From NCBI GenBank assembly GCA_009801085.1, contig VNWV01000005.1, positions 1,426,001 through 1,490,000 on the forward strand: a stretch of 64,000 nucleotides of DNA, in the 5' to 3' direction. Within the stretch, counting starts at the first letter, position 1; each line of letters begins with the position of its first letter. Below, one piece after another: positions 33,029 through 43,978 of the stretch. Below the pieces are notes generated by a model. It ran no database searches, was not told the DNA's origin, and saw nothing but the letters and a program-made list of their open reading frames with translations. This DNA is from Lasiodiplodia sp. COLG20. Its lineage: Eukaryota; Ascomycota; Dothideomycetes; Botryosphaeriales; Botryosphaeriaceae. A program made the translations under genes and the position numbers.

Positions 33029-34889
33029 ATGGGAAACTCTGCTGAAGCGCGTCTGTCCGAGGACGTGACACGTACGACGAGCTCGGCATCGTCCTGGAAG
33101 AGCTCGGATATGGACAAACCGCCCAACGCCCGGAAATGGTATCCCCGAGGATGGAAAGCGGATTACCTAACCCAAGACAAACCTGGCCCAGAGCGCGAGA
33201 AGTCTGAAGAGGGCAACCACAGCGGCCGTCATCTCTCCGCTCAAATCCGACGAGGGAGTGCGCACGCTCAGACGGCACGCCTTCGCACTCCTCACATTCG
33301 CCGTCTTTGGCATCCTGCCGCTCGCCGTCTACTTCAGCATCCTGAACACGCCTTTCGCCGCGAAGCCCGTGACCTGCGGCGGCGTCGAGGTCGAAGAAGA
33401 TGGCACATCGGGCATCGAGGGCCTGTTCACCGTCGACCGCACTGCCGGCAGTTTTCCCTTCTGGCTGGCCAAGCTCCTGGACACGGTGTGGGACCTGTTC
33501 GTGGCGCGCGGCATGCAGTTTCTGGCTGCCGGTATTAGCTACGTTGTATTCTGCAACGCCATGCTGCGCGCCCTGGAGGCGTCGCCCGTGCCATACCGCA
33601 CCTTCACCGGCCTGGCGCTGAACGGCGCGTCGCTCGGGACCGTCGTCTCGCTTTTGCGGGACCTGCGCCGGCACGACAGGGCACGCACGGTATGGTTGTT
33701 CGCGTACGGTGCTGTGGCGCTGACGTACGTGCTCGCCATGCCGACGCTGTTTTCGACCATGACCGGATATGTTAGCGTGTCTTCGCCATTCACCATGGTG
33801 CCGGGGACTTCGCAGTTCGTGCCGACCGACTCGTTCAAGCTTGGCTATTCGTTTACCGGGTTGCCGGAAATTGAGGATGGTACTTGTGTAATTGCGGATC
33901 CCGTCTCCTCGGCGGAGCGCAGAATTATTTCCCAAAGAAATATATGTAAGTGCTCGCCGACAGCGAGAGATTGGATTTAAATCTGACAAATCCCAGGCAA
34001 CAGCACCTGCGTGACGCATTTTTGGAACGGCACGCATAAGGATCTGGCGACGGGCGAGATCATACAGCCCAGCAACGCCACGGCAGTAAACGAACTACTC
34101 ATGAAAACAGCAAACTGTGCGCTTCACCGTCTTCTCTTGCCTTTCCTCGCCGCTGACTCCCGGCTTTAGGCTCACGGTTCGACAACGAGACATACAACGG
34201 TGTTGACCTCTATTACCCGGGCTCCCTGTACTACTATCCACCCGACTCCAACCTCATAGAATACGGCAACCCAGACAACATCCAATTCAACTGTACGCAT
34301 CCACCTTCCCAGTCCTCCCCCCACTTCAGCCCGTCCACCCACTGACACGACCAACCGCACAGGCACCGCCGCCATCACCCTTCCCATCGCCAACCACAAC
34401 ATCCCCTACGACACCGCCATGGCCCACACCGACCCCACCCGCCGCCAGTGCTACAACGGCACCGGCTACGACTCGTCCACGGTCGACCAGAACACCCGCT
34501 GCCTCCCCGACACCGCCGCCAGCCGCCCGGCCTACCAGTGGGGCTTCTCCGCCATGCTGACCAGCATCGTGCTCATCGTGCACGCCGTCTGGGCCTTGAC
34601 CCTGTACGCCGTGTGGCTCGACGCCGAGTGTCGCGGCCACGTCGTGCGCAGAGACCGCGATGGCGGCGCCGGCGGCATGACCCAGTTGAGGGCTGCTTGG
34701 TTTGCTGTTGCCGCTGCGAGGGGAGTGGCTGTGGAGGAGGAAGGGGGGAAGGGGATGGGGTGTGGGCCAGCCGAGGTGGAGGGGATGGCGGGGAGGAAGG
34801 AGGCCAGCGTGGGGGTGGGGTTGTTTGAGGAGGCGTGGGCGAAGGACCGAGGTGCGGAGGTGGAGGACGTGAGGAGGGAGGGGGTGTAG
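33029..34889 (+). CDS. Polytopic membrane protein of unknown function
   Basis: Model: 33029-33138, 33194-33945, 33997-34116, 34170-34292, 34363-34889 (543 aa, frame kept). The last three introns share the pattern T|GT...AG|GC. The first intron (33,139-33,193) is my best guess, because other joins are possible. Predicted membrane spans lie at HAFALLTFAVFGILPLAV, the GMQFLAAGISYVVFC region, WLFAYGAVALTYVLAM and near the C terminus (MLTSIVLIVHAVWALTLYA). A long loop between spans three and four has many N-glycosylation sequons and paired Cys (CNSTC, NCS, NCT), so it should be extracytoplasmic. The cytosolic tail is Gly/Glu-rich. I do not recognise the family. The general plan resembles fungal orphan membrane proteins. 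Confidence 0.7.
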
Positions 34890-35495
34890 GAAGTGTGATT
34901 GATGTTGGGCGGTGTGATTGTGTGAGAGTTTTTATGTGCAAGTGACATGCCCTTACGAATTTGTGTGTCCGGATATCGCGGTAGACAAGATGCTCATTGA
35001 ATCACGACAGTTGATCTGTAATAGAGACTAACTCTCCGAAATAAGGCCTGCGTAATCTTATCTGCTCACGTGGGGGCCATGATTTCAAAGATCAGATATC
35101 CGGGGGGCCTACGCCGAGGTCGGCGTAAGACTGATTATCGGCTACAGTGAGTAGGAGCAGATGTCCAAACGCACCTTCAAGATCTCAGAACTGATACTAC
35201 TACGAGATTCGTACTCAATTGCCTCCGCAAGTTGATGCTGTATTATAACAGAGATTTTTAGTGAAGCTGTTTACCTGTGCATCCGCTGAAGCCCTGATTT
35301 TAAGTGCGGAGGAAAGTGATATTTTCCTCATTCAATACTCGTCCACCAATGAGAATAGAAATGACGTAACAGATGCACCACTGACTTGTAGAACCATTCT
35401 ATCATTGAAAAACCATAGGGTATGAGACTCTATTTACACGTAAAACATCCCTTGAATACACTGCGCCCATCTAATCTCTAGAAAACCAAGAACTT
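34890..35495. other. Intergenic region between convergent genes
   Basis: About 600 bp, no supported gene. It contains the 3' ends of both neighbours. Confidence 0.45.
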
Positions 35496-35867
35496 TTAGT
35501 TGGTAGCAGCAAAGTCACCCGCCTTCAATCCATCATCAATGATGGCCTTGAAGCGAGCAAATTGCGCGTCATTGCCAACACTCTGCTTCAGCTCGGTGAG
35601 CAGGAAGACGGCAAGGGCGCTGGGCCAGAAGGGCGCCAACTTCTCCACGTAGGCGTAGTACTCCTGAGCCTGCGGGTGGTCGACGGGCACACCGGCTGGC
35701 AGCGCGGGCACACCCTGGTCGAAGTGCGGGACGTTGGGAGAGTGTGTCAGGTCCCAGTGGCGACCGGTCAACGCCGTCCAGCCGGGCGTGACGAGCGGCA
35801 TCGTCTGCGACTTGATGGTGTCGTTGTTGCGGGGGAAGGTGAAGAAACGGGCTTCAGCGGCGGCCAT
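35496..35867 (-). CDS. Small conserved-looking protein of unknown function
   Basis: 123-aa single-exon frame starting at 35,867 (AAAATGGCC context), beginning MAAAEARFFTFPRN. An upstream in-frame ATG at 36,062 would add 65 residues of low-complexity, promoter-like sequence and is less likely. There is no signal peptide; one mildly hydrophobic helix, SALAVFLLTELKQ, lies near the C terminus. The good codon structure and lack of repeats suggest a real gene. I do not recognise a domain. Confidence 0.65.
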   Translation of the reverse strand: MAAAEARFFTFPRNNDTIKSQTMPLVTPGWTALTGRHWDLTHSPNVPHFDQGVPALPAGVPVDHPQAQEYYAYVEKLAPFWPSALAVFLLTELKQSVGNDAQFARFKAIIDDGLKAGDFAATN

Positions 35868-36922
35868 TTTTGTTTGTTGGCTGGGTATTATTTTTGAGAA
35901 AAGGAGGTTGTGGTTGATGTCTGGAGGTGGTTCAGGGTTAGTGATTTGAGATCGCCGGGTGGGTAGGGTGTGGATCGGACGTACTGGATAAGGTTTGCGG
36001 TGGTCGCAGATCGAATTGACTGTTGGTGATGATGAGAGTGGCTTGAGGGCTGGCGCATCCAAGCTTTTTATGTAGGCGTTGAGGCTTTTACGTAGGGCTG
36101 TTGAAACGCGCAGTGTCGTGACCCGAATCTGGCATATCCACAGAAATCGGCCGACGCTGATGAACGTCGGGTCACTTCAAGATGACCTCAGCTGAGACGC
36201 GGCCATGGAAAACGCTCGGAGCTATCGAGGGCGCCACGCCGCACGGCCGCCTGTGCTTCCTCAACACCACACCACATCTCGGGAAATTGCAGATTTTTTC
36301 GCCGGCCCAGGGTCTCGCCATCCACAGGCTGAATTCTGCCCGTTTGGTGGTTTTGCCTGCTGCTGGCTTCCAGAAACGGCAGGTTGAGCTGCCCGTCTGG
36401 CAACGGGAGACCATATGCACGGACCACATTAGAGATGTCGCTGCCGGCCGCTCCGTGGTCGGCGGCCCACAGTGATGCACTTCGGCCCGCTCTCGCACGA
36501 CCGTGACATTCGACATCAGCTCGGTCCGTGGGAACCTGGATGTTTCTTATCGGAGCGCCCGTCAGGAGATGTCCGCGTATTGCAGGATGCCTCAAGCCGG
36601 CGAAGGATTTTCGATGGTGAGCATTGTCGTCTGAGCAAGCGTGAACTGCGATCACTTTCCCTTCAGGAGCTGCTGTTGACTCATTGCGTCATTAAAAGGG
36701 ACTTCGTATATCTAGGGGGACGTGGTCCGAGCCGCATCTGCAAATCAACTTTCCAAAATGTACAACCCAACGCCAGTGAAAAGCCAGACAACAGACATTC
36801 GTATAGCAACTTAACCCCTAACGGCCAAAGATAAGTCTACCGGGGAAGCCCCGAGTGTCATCATCATGAACAAGTCTCATAGTTGCAAGGACACCGTCAA
36901 CTTGTACGCGTCGAGGGTGCGT
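35868..36922. other. Intergenic region with weak open frames only
   Basis: About 1 kb. The longest frame (minus strand, 36,188-36,655, 155 codons) overlaps equally long frames on the other strand and has no recognised motif, so I do not call it. A TATA-like CATAAAAAG on the minus strand near 36,065-36,075 could serve the small gene at 35,867. Confidence 0.4.
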
Positions 36923-38707
36923 TCAACGCTTCGCCGGCGTTGCACGCACCATTAGCGGATTCTTCTCCCAGAGACCCCACCACATCTTCTGCTCCGTCCA
37001 TGTGCCACGGCTTTCCGGGCACAGCTCGAGGTCGAAATTCCAAAGTATCTTCGCCAGGATCAGGCGCATCTCGTGGTATGCCAGGCTGCGAGCGGTTGGT
37101 CAGCATGGATTTTCCATCATCTGCGGGACCTCGGGTTCTGGTTCGTGCTCACTTCTTGCCGATGCAGTTCCTCGGGCCGTATGAAAAGGGCTGACACATC
37201 TCCCTCTTGTCATTCTTGTACTCTTCGTAGCCCGGCTCGTCAGGAAGCCAGCGCTCGGGAACAAACGACTCGGGATTGGCGAAATTGCTGGGAGAGCGGT
37301 ACGAGGCGAGTTGAGGAATCTGGATACGGGTCTGTGTAGAAGCAGAAACTGTCAGTTCGACCGTCCATGATTGGTATGATTCTGGGCCGGCTTACATTCT
37401 CGGGTATGAACAGGTCAAGCACCATGTTTCCACCCTTCGGCGTGACACGCGGCATTCCTGCCGGCACTGGAGGGTAGACTGCCCGGTTTGTCAATTCCTG
37501 GAGAACCGAATCGATGGGCTATGACTTACCCCTCAACCCTTCCTCAAAGCAGGCCTGCAAGTACTTCAATTGTCGGAGATTGTCGATGGTCAGGTCTTCC
37601 TCGTTCAGTATCTCACCCCGAATCTCATCCACGAGCTTACGCATCTTGTCGGGGCTCATCAGAAGATGGTATGTGAGCCCGGAAAGTAGCGTCGCAGTGG
37701 TCTCGGAACCGGCAATCATGAACAGCGAGGAGGTGGCGTTCATCTCATCTACGCTCAAGCTCTTGCTCTCCTCCTTGCCGAGTACCAGGCTCCAGATATC
37801 CGGTCGCTCGGTTACAGCACCCTTCTCCAGCCGCTTTGCCACACGCTGCGTCGAGTATTCAAAGGATTCTTTTTCGGCATCTCTCAACGACTTGGGAACG
37901 AACAGTCCCGCTATGCTCTTCAAGAGTGGAAACTCATCCAGCGCAACCGTATAAGCGGCCAATTTTAACCCGTCGAAGATGCTTGACAGCCAGCCATTGT
38001 ACTCGGAGCTGTCCAGAAGTCCAAGCGGTTCGCCGAAGGTCAGGTCGGCAATTACGTCGAAGGTGGTGCAGTTGTAGTATTTGACTGCGTCGAAGCTTCC
38101 GCCATCGGTATTACGCACATTCCGCATCAGCTTGTCGATATGGATCCGGATCAAGTCTTCTTGATCTCGTAGGGCCTTGTCAGAGAAGGCGTGACTGAAG
38201 ATGCGACGTACGCGGCCATGCTCCGAGTCGTCCGGGATGCTGAGCAGCGAATGGACGCCGTTGGTTTCCGGACCGTAGAAGATGGGATCCTTCGGGTTGG
38301 CGTTGTGCTTGGCCGACTTGTGGCCGTAGATGTCCTTCCAGGCTTGTGGATTGGTAAAGATGAGACGATCGGGCGCGATGCGGACGACTTCACCATACTC
38401 TTCGTGGGTGGATTCGAAATAGTGCAAGGTATTGCCGTTGAGCCAGTGGTACCAGTACACAAAAGAGGTGGCCGAGGCAAGACGAGGACCGGGGAATTTG
38501 GCGAGCGGGTGGAAGAACAGGTTGTAGACCATGTGGGCTGTGATGCATACAATGGTCTTTAAAGGGTCAGTCTTCTCATCCAAATACACGATTTAGAAGG
38601 ATATTGCTAAGGGTCAGGGTACGTACCAGGAGCAGACCCGCTGCAAGCAGTCGGGTCGTGCAGACATCGGAGAAGGAGAGAATCGTGAGCGCTGAGGTCC
38701 CAGCCAT
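36923..38707 (-). CDS. Cytochrome P450, CYP65-like (P450-2)
   Basis: 510 aa in five exons: 38707-38627, 38556-37530, 37478-37396, 37331-37153, 37085-36923. Introns of 51-70 bp keep the frame. The N-terminal membrane anchor is followed by FFHPLAKFPGP. The I-helix is AGSETTATLLSG, the K-helix EEGLR, and the haem loop QPFSYGPRNCIGK with the Cys ligand. It ends with a full-length LAYHEMRLILAK tail. It is clearly related to P450-1 at 19,876 (shared runs such as NPQAWKDIYGHK, AFSDKAL and FGEPLGLLD). The two share three intron positions (N-terminal anchor, before TRxxxPQ, and within CxGKN) but differ at the others. It looks fully functional; the substrate is unknown. A GC-rich inverted repeat lies about 200 bp upstream. 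Confidence 0.93.
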
Positions 38708-38898
38708 TGTGAGCTGAATGATGCTGAATGATGTTGAGGGAATCTCCTAAAAAATCTGATGTTTTATACTCAACTCCAAGACTACATCACTACAGCTCTA
38801 TTTGCAGCATTGTTTCTACATGCAGTAACTCTGTTATAGCTCTTCTCGCGGTATTATTTCCACATGCAGTAATTGCAAGTTGTGAGAGCTTTCGGAGT

Positions 38899-38951
38899 CC
38901 GCGGGCCCCGGCCCGCAAGAGGACATCTAAAAAAGTCCTCGGAGCCCGCGG
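38899..38951. promoter_or_regulatory. Nested GC-rich inverted repeat upstream of P450-2
   Basis: Outer arms CCGCGGGC (38,899-38,906) and GCCCGCGG (38,944-38,951). Inner arms GAGGAC (38,919-38,924) and GTCCTC (38,935-38,940) around a 10-base A-rich loop. The same segment also contains a direct repeat TCGGAG(T/C)CCGCGG and CGG-N3-CCG triplets. It could be a regulator-binding site or a hairpin; its role is inferred from position only. Confidence 0.4.
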
Positions 38952-40516
38952 CTTCCTCGAAGGCTGTGCAAAGCATCAGTGCAAAGGCTGTAAGGGGACG
39001 ATCGTAGGTCAACGGTTACAAGTATTTTCTATTGTCGCGCAAGTACAAAGGTTGGTCTGTTGTGAGCTCTGAGCCTGGCGGGATGAGAGGGCGGGCAAAA
39101 GCGAGGCATTGAAAGCTAATTAACCCACTTTTGCGCAGCGTTAAGTTGAAATCGGCGAATTAAGCCGAGTTTGATCTGGGCTCGGCAGACTTTCCCCGCT
39201 TGTGCCACCAGGCCGCAAAAGTCGTGACCGTGCGCACAGACCACTCACGTGAGTCAGCAGGTTCCCAGCCACGCCGTTCCGCGTTTCCTCGCGCTCCTCT
39301 TCCTCTCTCTCTCCACACCGCGCCGGTCGCATCTTTCATCAACACCGACGTCATCGCATCGACCTGCATTTCGCATCGTTGTCTTGATCGCCGGTGTTTG
39401 TGTCTGACGGCCTCAGCACCCCCATACCCCGCTTCGGTACGTCCTCTTCGTCGTTTCGTCGCCGTCGCGACCGATCGTTCGCGCTCCCACTGCCGCGTCG
39501 CTGCTACCGTCACCACACCCCATCGCCGCCCATCTCTCTCGCCCACCCTGGCATCGAATACTTCCTTCGCTCGTCTTGTCTAAGCTTATCGCCTCGCTCG
39601 GCCTGCTTTGGCTCGTATTCGCCCTGTCTACCTGGTCTCCCAACAACCGACATCGGCTGCCCCCGTCTGCTGAGCGACCGTTTATTTATAGCTGCTCTCA
39701 ACTGATTTGTTGACAGTTGTCATCGCTTGGGCAGGCAGTTTCTTGGGCGGCTATCTGGGATTGTGTCTTCAGCTGGACCTTTGCTGATCTCCAAGGTTTT
39801 GACCTTGGTGTATCACTGAATCGTCTCCTGTAGGACACAGCCTGACCGGCTGCTCTGGAACTGTTTCCCTGAGGGTTTGGCCTTGGTTGGAAGCTCACTA
39901 AACAGCCCCTACAAGGTTTTGATCTTGATTGGAAGTTTGCTGAGTTCTCCCCCGAGGTCATCGCCTTAGCCGGTTAGTCCAACCGTCTCCTCTACCCATG
40001 GACGAGTTTGGCTTGTCGAGTTGGAGACTCGAGGCCGTTGTGACTCTGGATCCTGGTTGAACTGCCAAGGCTTCTCCCTTTCTATCTGGTTGCACCTCAA
40101 TAAACGGAGCTGGGTCTATCCATGAGAGTAATCTCAGAAGACTCGGGGTCCAGCGACATAACCCCCGCCGCTCTGCATAGCGCCCAGGCTGGCATTTCTG
40201 GAGTTGTTTTTCCGAGCTTCTCGGTTAAGCCTCTTGAACTGGTCCCTGAAGCGCTTGCAGAGCGGAGGCTGGTTGTTCCTGCACCATTCCAATGAGCTGC
40301 CCCGGCCAGTGAGGCTAGATCCTTGCGTCCAACTGTTTCTAGGGTCGCCTCATCCTGGGAAGGAATTCGCCGGGTCTGTCAGTTGGAGATGGGCAGATGG
40401 AGATGCTACACATGGCTGTGGTATCTCGGTTCTTGTTAGCCGGTTTCTTCGCTAGAGTATTTCGGCTGACTTATGTAACTAAATAGAATTTGATCTATCT
40501 CGACTACTTCTGCACC
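38952..40516 (+). promoter_or_regulatory. Long pyrimidine-rich upstream region / probable leader of the 40,517 gene
   Basis: From about 39,240 the plus strand becomes C/T-rich, typical of fungal promoters and 5' leaders. Around 39,780-39,950 there are three loose copies of a GGTTTTGACCTTGG-like unit followed by TTGGAAG-type sequence. No supported coding frame is present before the ATG at 40,517. Confidence 0.4.
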
Positions 40517-42563
40517 ATGGCTGATGACGATCTCGCCGAAAATTGGCTCATCAGTGAGCCTGTTGTGACCCAATGGTATGATCATGAGGAGCGGCGGCTT
40601 AGATATCTGGGCTTCTCTACACCTCCTAATTGGAGATCGCATCTTACACTCAACCTTGGTCTTGACATCTCGGAATCCAAGCGCGAGGCTCTCTTTTGGT
40701 TCCGCCTTCCCATCCGCGTAAAGTCAAAAACGTCGAAAAGGCCGACCAAGTTCTACGTATACTTCATCGTCGAGCTGGACATGTTTGATGTAGATGGGGA
40801 AGATCAAGGTCTCTGCTTTTCTCAGCAATCGACCGTGCCACCGGCAGTTCAATTCGCCTTCAAAGGCAGCAGCATCTGCCAGTCAGATGATGAGCTCGTT
40901 CGCCTGCGTTTCAATCTAAAGAAGCCTGGTGTTGTCGTCATGCCGAAAGCCGACGACGGCCCTTTCGAACCCTCTGCCATCAACCAGGAAGTGCTACTCG
41001 CTTTGAAGTCGCTCTCCCAAGCCACCAAATTCAGTGCGTACGTGCCTCAGAGTTCCCTGTCCATCAGCCGTCTCGAAACGCTCTGTTGGATGGTGCAGCA
41101 CGGGGATCTGCAGTCACGGCCCCAGGAGCTTCACACCCTTTATCACGGCAAAGGCGGCGAAGTTAATGCATGGGAGAATTTCGTTTTTTGCTCGGACCAG
41201 GAAGAGACGGCAGGTCCTTCTTGCACGGACAAGCCGGCGGAATCATCCATCGCGCAGGAGTCGATCTCAATTGCCGAGGGGCGGGGCGTGCCGTCGGAGT
41301 CGGCTTTAGCCAAGGGACCATCGCTCGGCGAGAAGCAAGCTACCGTCACTGAGGTACAGGAGCAAGCCGTACTACAGTCTATGGAAAGGGACGACCAGCC
41401 GAAAGCCTCACAGCAGAATGAGGCTCGGGCGGAGGAACGGCAAGGCAGCATTCCGCCAACCTACCAAGAGGCCGTCTCCCCTCCACCACCAGCTGCAAGC
41501 GCTGCCACAGCCCACCCTACCCCGCAGGCTGCACAGTCCTTTAGCATCGCACCAGCCAACACTCCTCCAGAAAGGAGACGGCAGTCAAGCGCTCCTCCAG
41601 TTTTTCAGAGATCATCTGAGGGCCGACACGCGCCACTTCCCGAGCTTGAAAGTCCTATTACCGTGCCAAAGGGCCAAGCTTCGTCCGAGGTCGCAGACCA
41701 AATCGCTCCCCCGGCATACAAACGTACCAAACCTCCCTCAGATGACGAGCTGGGTGACGATGACCTGGAAACGGCCGCCACCTCCACAAAGGACAGCAAA
41801 GCTCAAAAGTCTCGTCTCAAGTCGAAGACCGCAAGCAAAGGTAAACCCTCCCCACCACGCTCCTCCAGTTATCGGTCACTAACTGATGCTCCCCCCTCCA
41901 GCCCGCCGCCCTTCGAAACAAGTCCGCTTCGACAACACCAGCACAACAACCACGCGTCGCAACCACCGCAGCAGCACCACCGCTACCAACCCCTCAGCAT
42001 CCACCACCACCGCAACCGCATCTTCATCCTCATCATTCCCCCCACCCCAACCCCTCCCATCCGCCCTCACCACTACCGGCGACGGATCATCATCATCCTC
42101 ATCCCTCACCGCTCTCGCCGGCGCCCTGCCAAAACCCCAGTCCACCCTCCTCCGGCAGACGATCGACTGGTTCAAGTGGGCGTGGACGACGGGCCGGCGG
42201 GCGCATGTGGGGCTGACGCACCCGCACCTGCGCGAGCTGGGCAGCTGTGCGCGGGCGGGCGACGTGGCCGGGTTCTATCGGGTGCGGGCGAGGTGTTCGG
42301 CGAGGGTGGTGTACGCAGGTGTGCAGCAGCAGTCTGGTAGCGGGGAGAACAGTAGTAGCCAACAGCTGTTGGAGGAGCTGGAACAGTTTCTGCTGTGGAT
42401 GGCGGAGGTGGCGCCCGAGGCGGAGATGGCGTTGACGGGGGAGCTGCGGGAGTTGGGGAGGCTGGCGAGGGAGGGGGATGCGGCGTGGCTGGAGCACGGG
42501 CAGGCGGTTTGTGCGGGGTTTGTGTTGTTTTGGTTTGGGAGGGTGGAGGGGACTAATGCGTGA
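40517..42563 (+). CDS. Large partly disordered protein of unknown function
   Basis: 661 aa in two exons, 40517-41840 and 41902-42563, with a 61-bp GT-AG intron; the frame is kept across G|CC. The first 210 or so residues are globular, beginning MADDDLAENWLISEPVVTQW. The middle (about 230-560) is Pro/Ser/Gln/Thr-rich and probably disordered. A final folded block (about 575-660) starts LLRQTIDWFKWAW and has charged helical segments. No catalytic motif, signal peptide or membrane span is visible. The disordered middle with basic KSRLKSKTASKG suggests a scaffold or nuclear protein, but this is a guess. Confidence 0.75.
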
Positions 42564-42757
42564 AGGATGCATTGTAGATAGCTATTAATGAATACACTGA
42601 TACCCGGCTTGAATACCGTTGAACAAGATACTTCTCCCCTGGTTGCTTGCCCCCGCCGCCCATTATACTCCTTCTGCTTATGCAATTATGTTAAATCGTC
42701 TGTTACATGTCTGCCTCCCTCTACAATTTAGCGTCTTCGAACCTATGATCCCGTCCG

Positions 42758-43978
42758 TTATAGCTTCTTCCCAAAACACACCATGCTCACAATTGCCACA
42801 AAGACCAGTATCGCGATAATGTACACCGGCCAAAGCGTAAGAATGAGTATCAAGAAGATCTCCACCCAGGGATACGTGCGCTCCAGCACCTTACGTATCT
42901 CCGCCTTCGTCCCAGCCAGCGCCCCGACGGCAGTTTTGACCGTATCCTCCCCTTCCTGCCACCACTCGTCTCCGTCCTCCTCCTCCTCCTCCTCCTCCTC
43001 CATCTTTGCACCATCATCCTCCCCTTCTTTACCCCCCTTTCCCTCCTTCTTCCCACCAGGCCCGTGATGTTTCCCTCCATCTCCCTTCTTCTTTCCGCCT
43101 TCGTCATTATACCCCTCATCCCACCTCACCGCCAGCCGCCCCCTTGCCACAGCCGCGTGCTTGACGTCGTCCAGCACGCGCCAGCCGCACGTGCCCTGCA
43201 GCGCCGTGACGTTGACGACGGTGTTGTAGTGGCGCGCGCGCAGGCCGCGGCCCAGCTGCGATGGGTAGGCCAGCGTCCACGGCGTGCGGATGTGGAAGGT
43301 CAGGTGCGGCAGCTCCGGGTGCGTGAAGAAGAGGTCGTAGCGGGTGGCGGATTCGAGGCAGTAGGGTGAGGAGCTGGGCGGGAGAGGGTCAGGGGAGGGA
43401 GGTGGTGGAGGCGGTGGAGGTGGTGGCGGAGGCGGAGGCGGTAGGGATGTGGTTGAGGATGTGGTGGCGGTGTTGGTCGAGGTTGTGGTTGAGGCAGGGG
43501 AGGAGGAGGAGGAGGTGGTGGTGGTACCGAGACTGGGACTGGGCGCGGTGGTGAGGGTTGTGGGTAAGGGCACGGGCGGATGAGGAGGGTCTACGGTCCA
43601 CCACCTGGACGCCGAGGGCTTGGTTGATGGCGAGAATGTGGGCGCGGGCGCGGGCGCGGGCTTGGATGTGTGCGACGGGGACGTGTACGACGCAGCGGCG
43701 GGTATAGCGGTCGACAGGGACGACAAGGACGAGAAGGTGGCGGGAATGGTGGTGTCTGTTGTGTTGGTTGGGTTGGCGGTTTCTGAGTAAGTGATGGAGG
43801 CAGGGTCGAGCGGTGGCAGCGGCAGCGGCGGCAGCGGCGGCGGTGGTAATGACGGTGCGATGAATTCGGTCAGAGATGTGTCCACAGGCGGGAAGGGACT
43901 TTGTTGGGGCACGACCACGACAGCTGAGGTGGGACGGGAAAGAGACAGAAAGAGAAAAATCAATTGTTTCTTATTCAT
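42758..43978 (-). CDS. Predicted type I membrane/wall-associated protein with Ser/Thr/Pro-rich ectodomain
   Basis: 406-aa single frame. Residues 1-19 look like a signal peptide (hydrophobic LIFLFLSLS core). Residues 30-205 are Pro/Ser/Thr-rich, include a run of 15 prolines (180-194), and should be heavily O-mannosylated. A short cysteine-containing globular part follows (207-290; Cys206, Cys264). Next comes a Lys/Gly/Glu-rich stretch with eight consecutive Glu (327-334), then one strong membrane span (about 372-402) and a 4-residue tail. The layout is reminiscent of wall sensors, but the charged stretch lies on the outer side of the span and there is no WSC domain. The GGT/GGC and CTC repeats in the DNA explain the homopolymer runs. 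Confidence 0.7.
   Translation of the reverse strand: MNKKQLIFLFLSLSRPTSAVVVVPQQSPFPPVDTSLTEFIAPSLPPPPLPPLPLPPLDPASITYSETANPTNTTDTTIPATFSSLSSLSTAIPAAASYTSPSHTSKPAPAPAPTFSPSTKPSASRWWTVDPPHPPVPLPTTLTTAPSPSLGTTTTSSSSSPASTTTSTNTATTSSTTSLPPPPPPPPPPPPPPPSPDPLPPSSSPYCLESATRYDLFFTHPELPHLTFHIRTPWTLAYPSQLGRGLRARHYNTVVNVTALQGTCGWRVLDDVKHAAVARGRLAVRWDEGYNDEGGKKKGDGGKHHGPGGKKEGKGGKEGEDDGAKMEEEEEEEEDGDEWWQEGEDTVKTAVGALAGTKAEIRKVLERTYPWVEIFLILILTLWPVYIIAILVFVAIVSMVCFGKKL

Noticed and set aside
32835..34037. 400-codon minus-strand frame
   Set aside because: Lies antisense to the multi-exon membrane protein, whose introns and hydrophobic spans support the plus strand.
36188..36655. 155-codon minus-strand frame
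   Set aside because: Overlaps similar-length frames on the other strand; no motif, start context or splice continuation.
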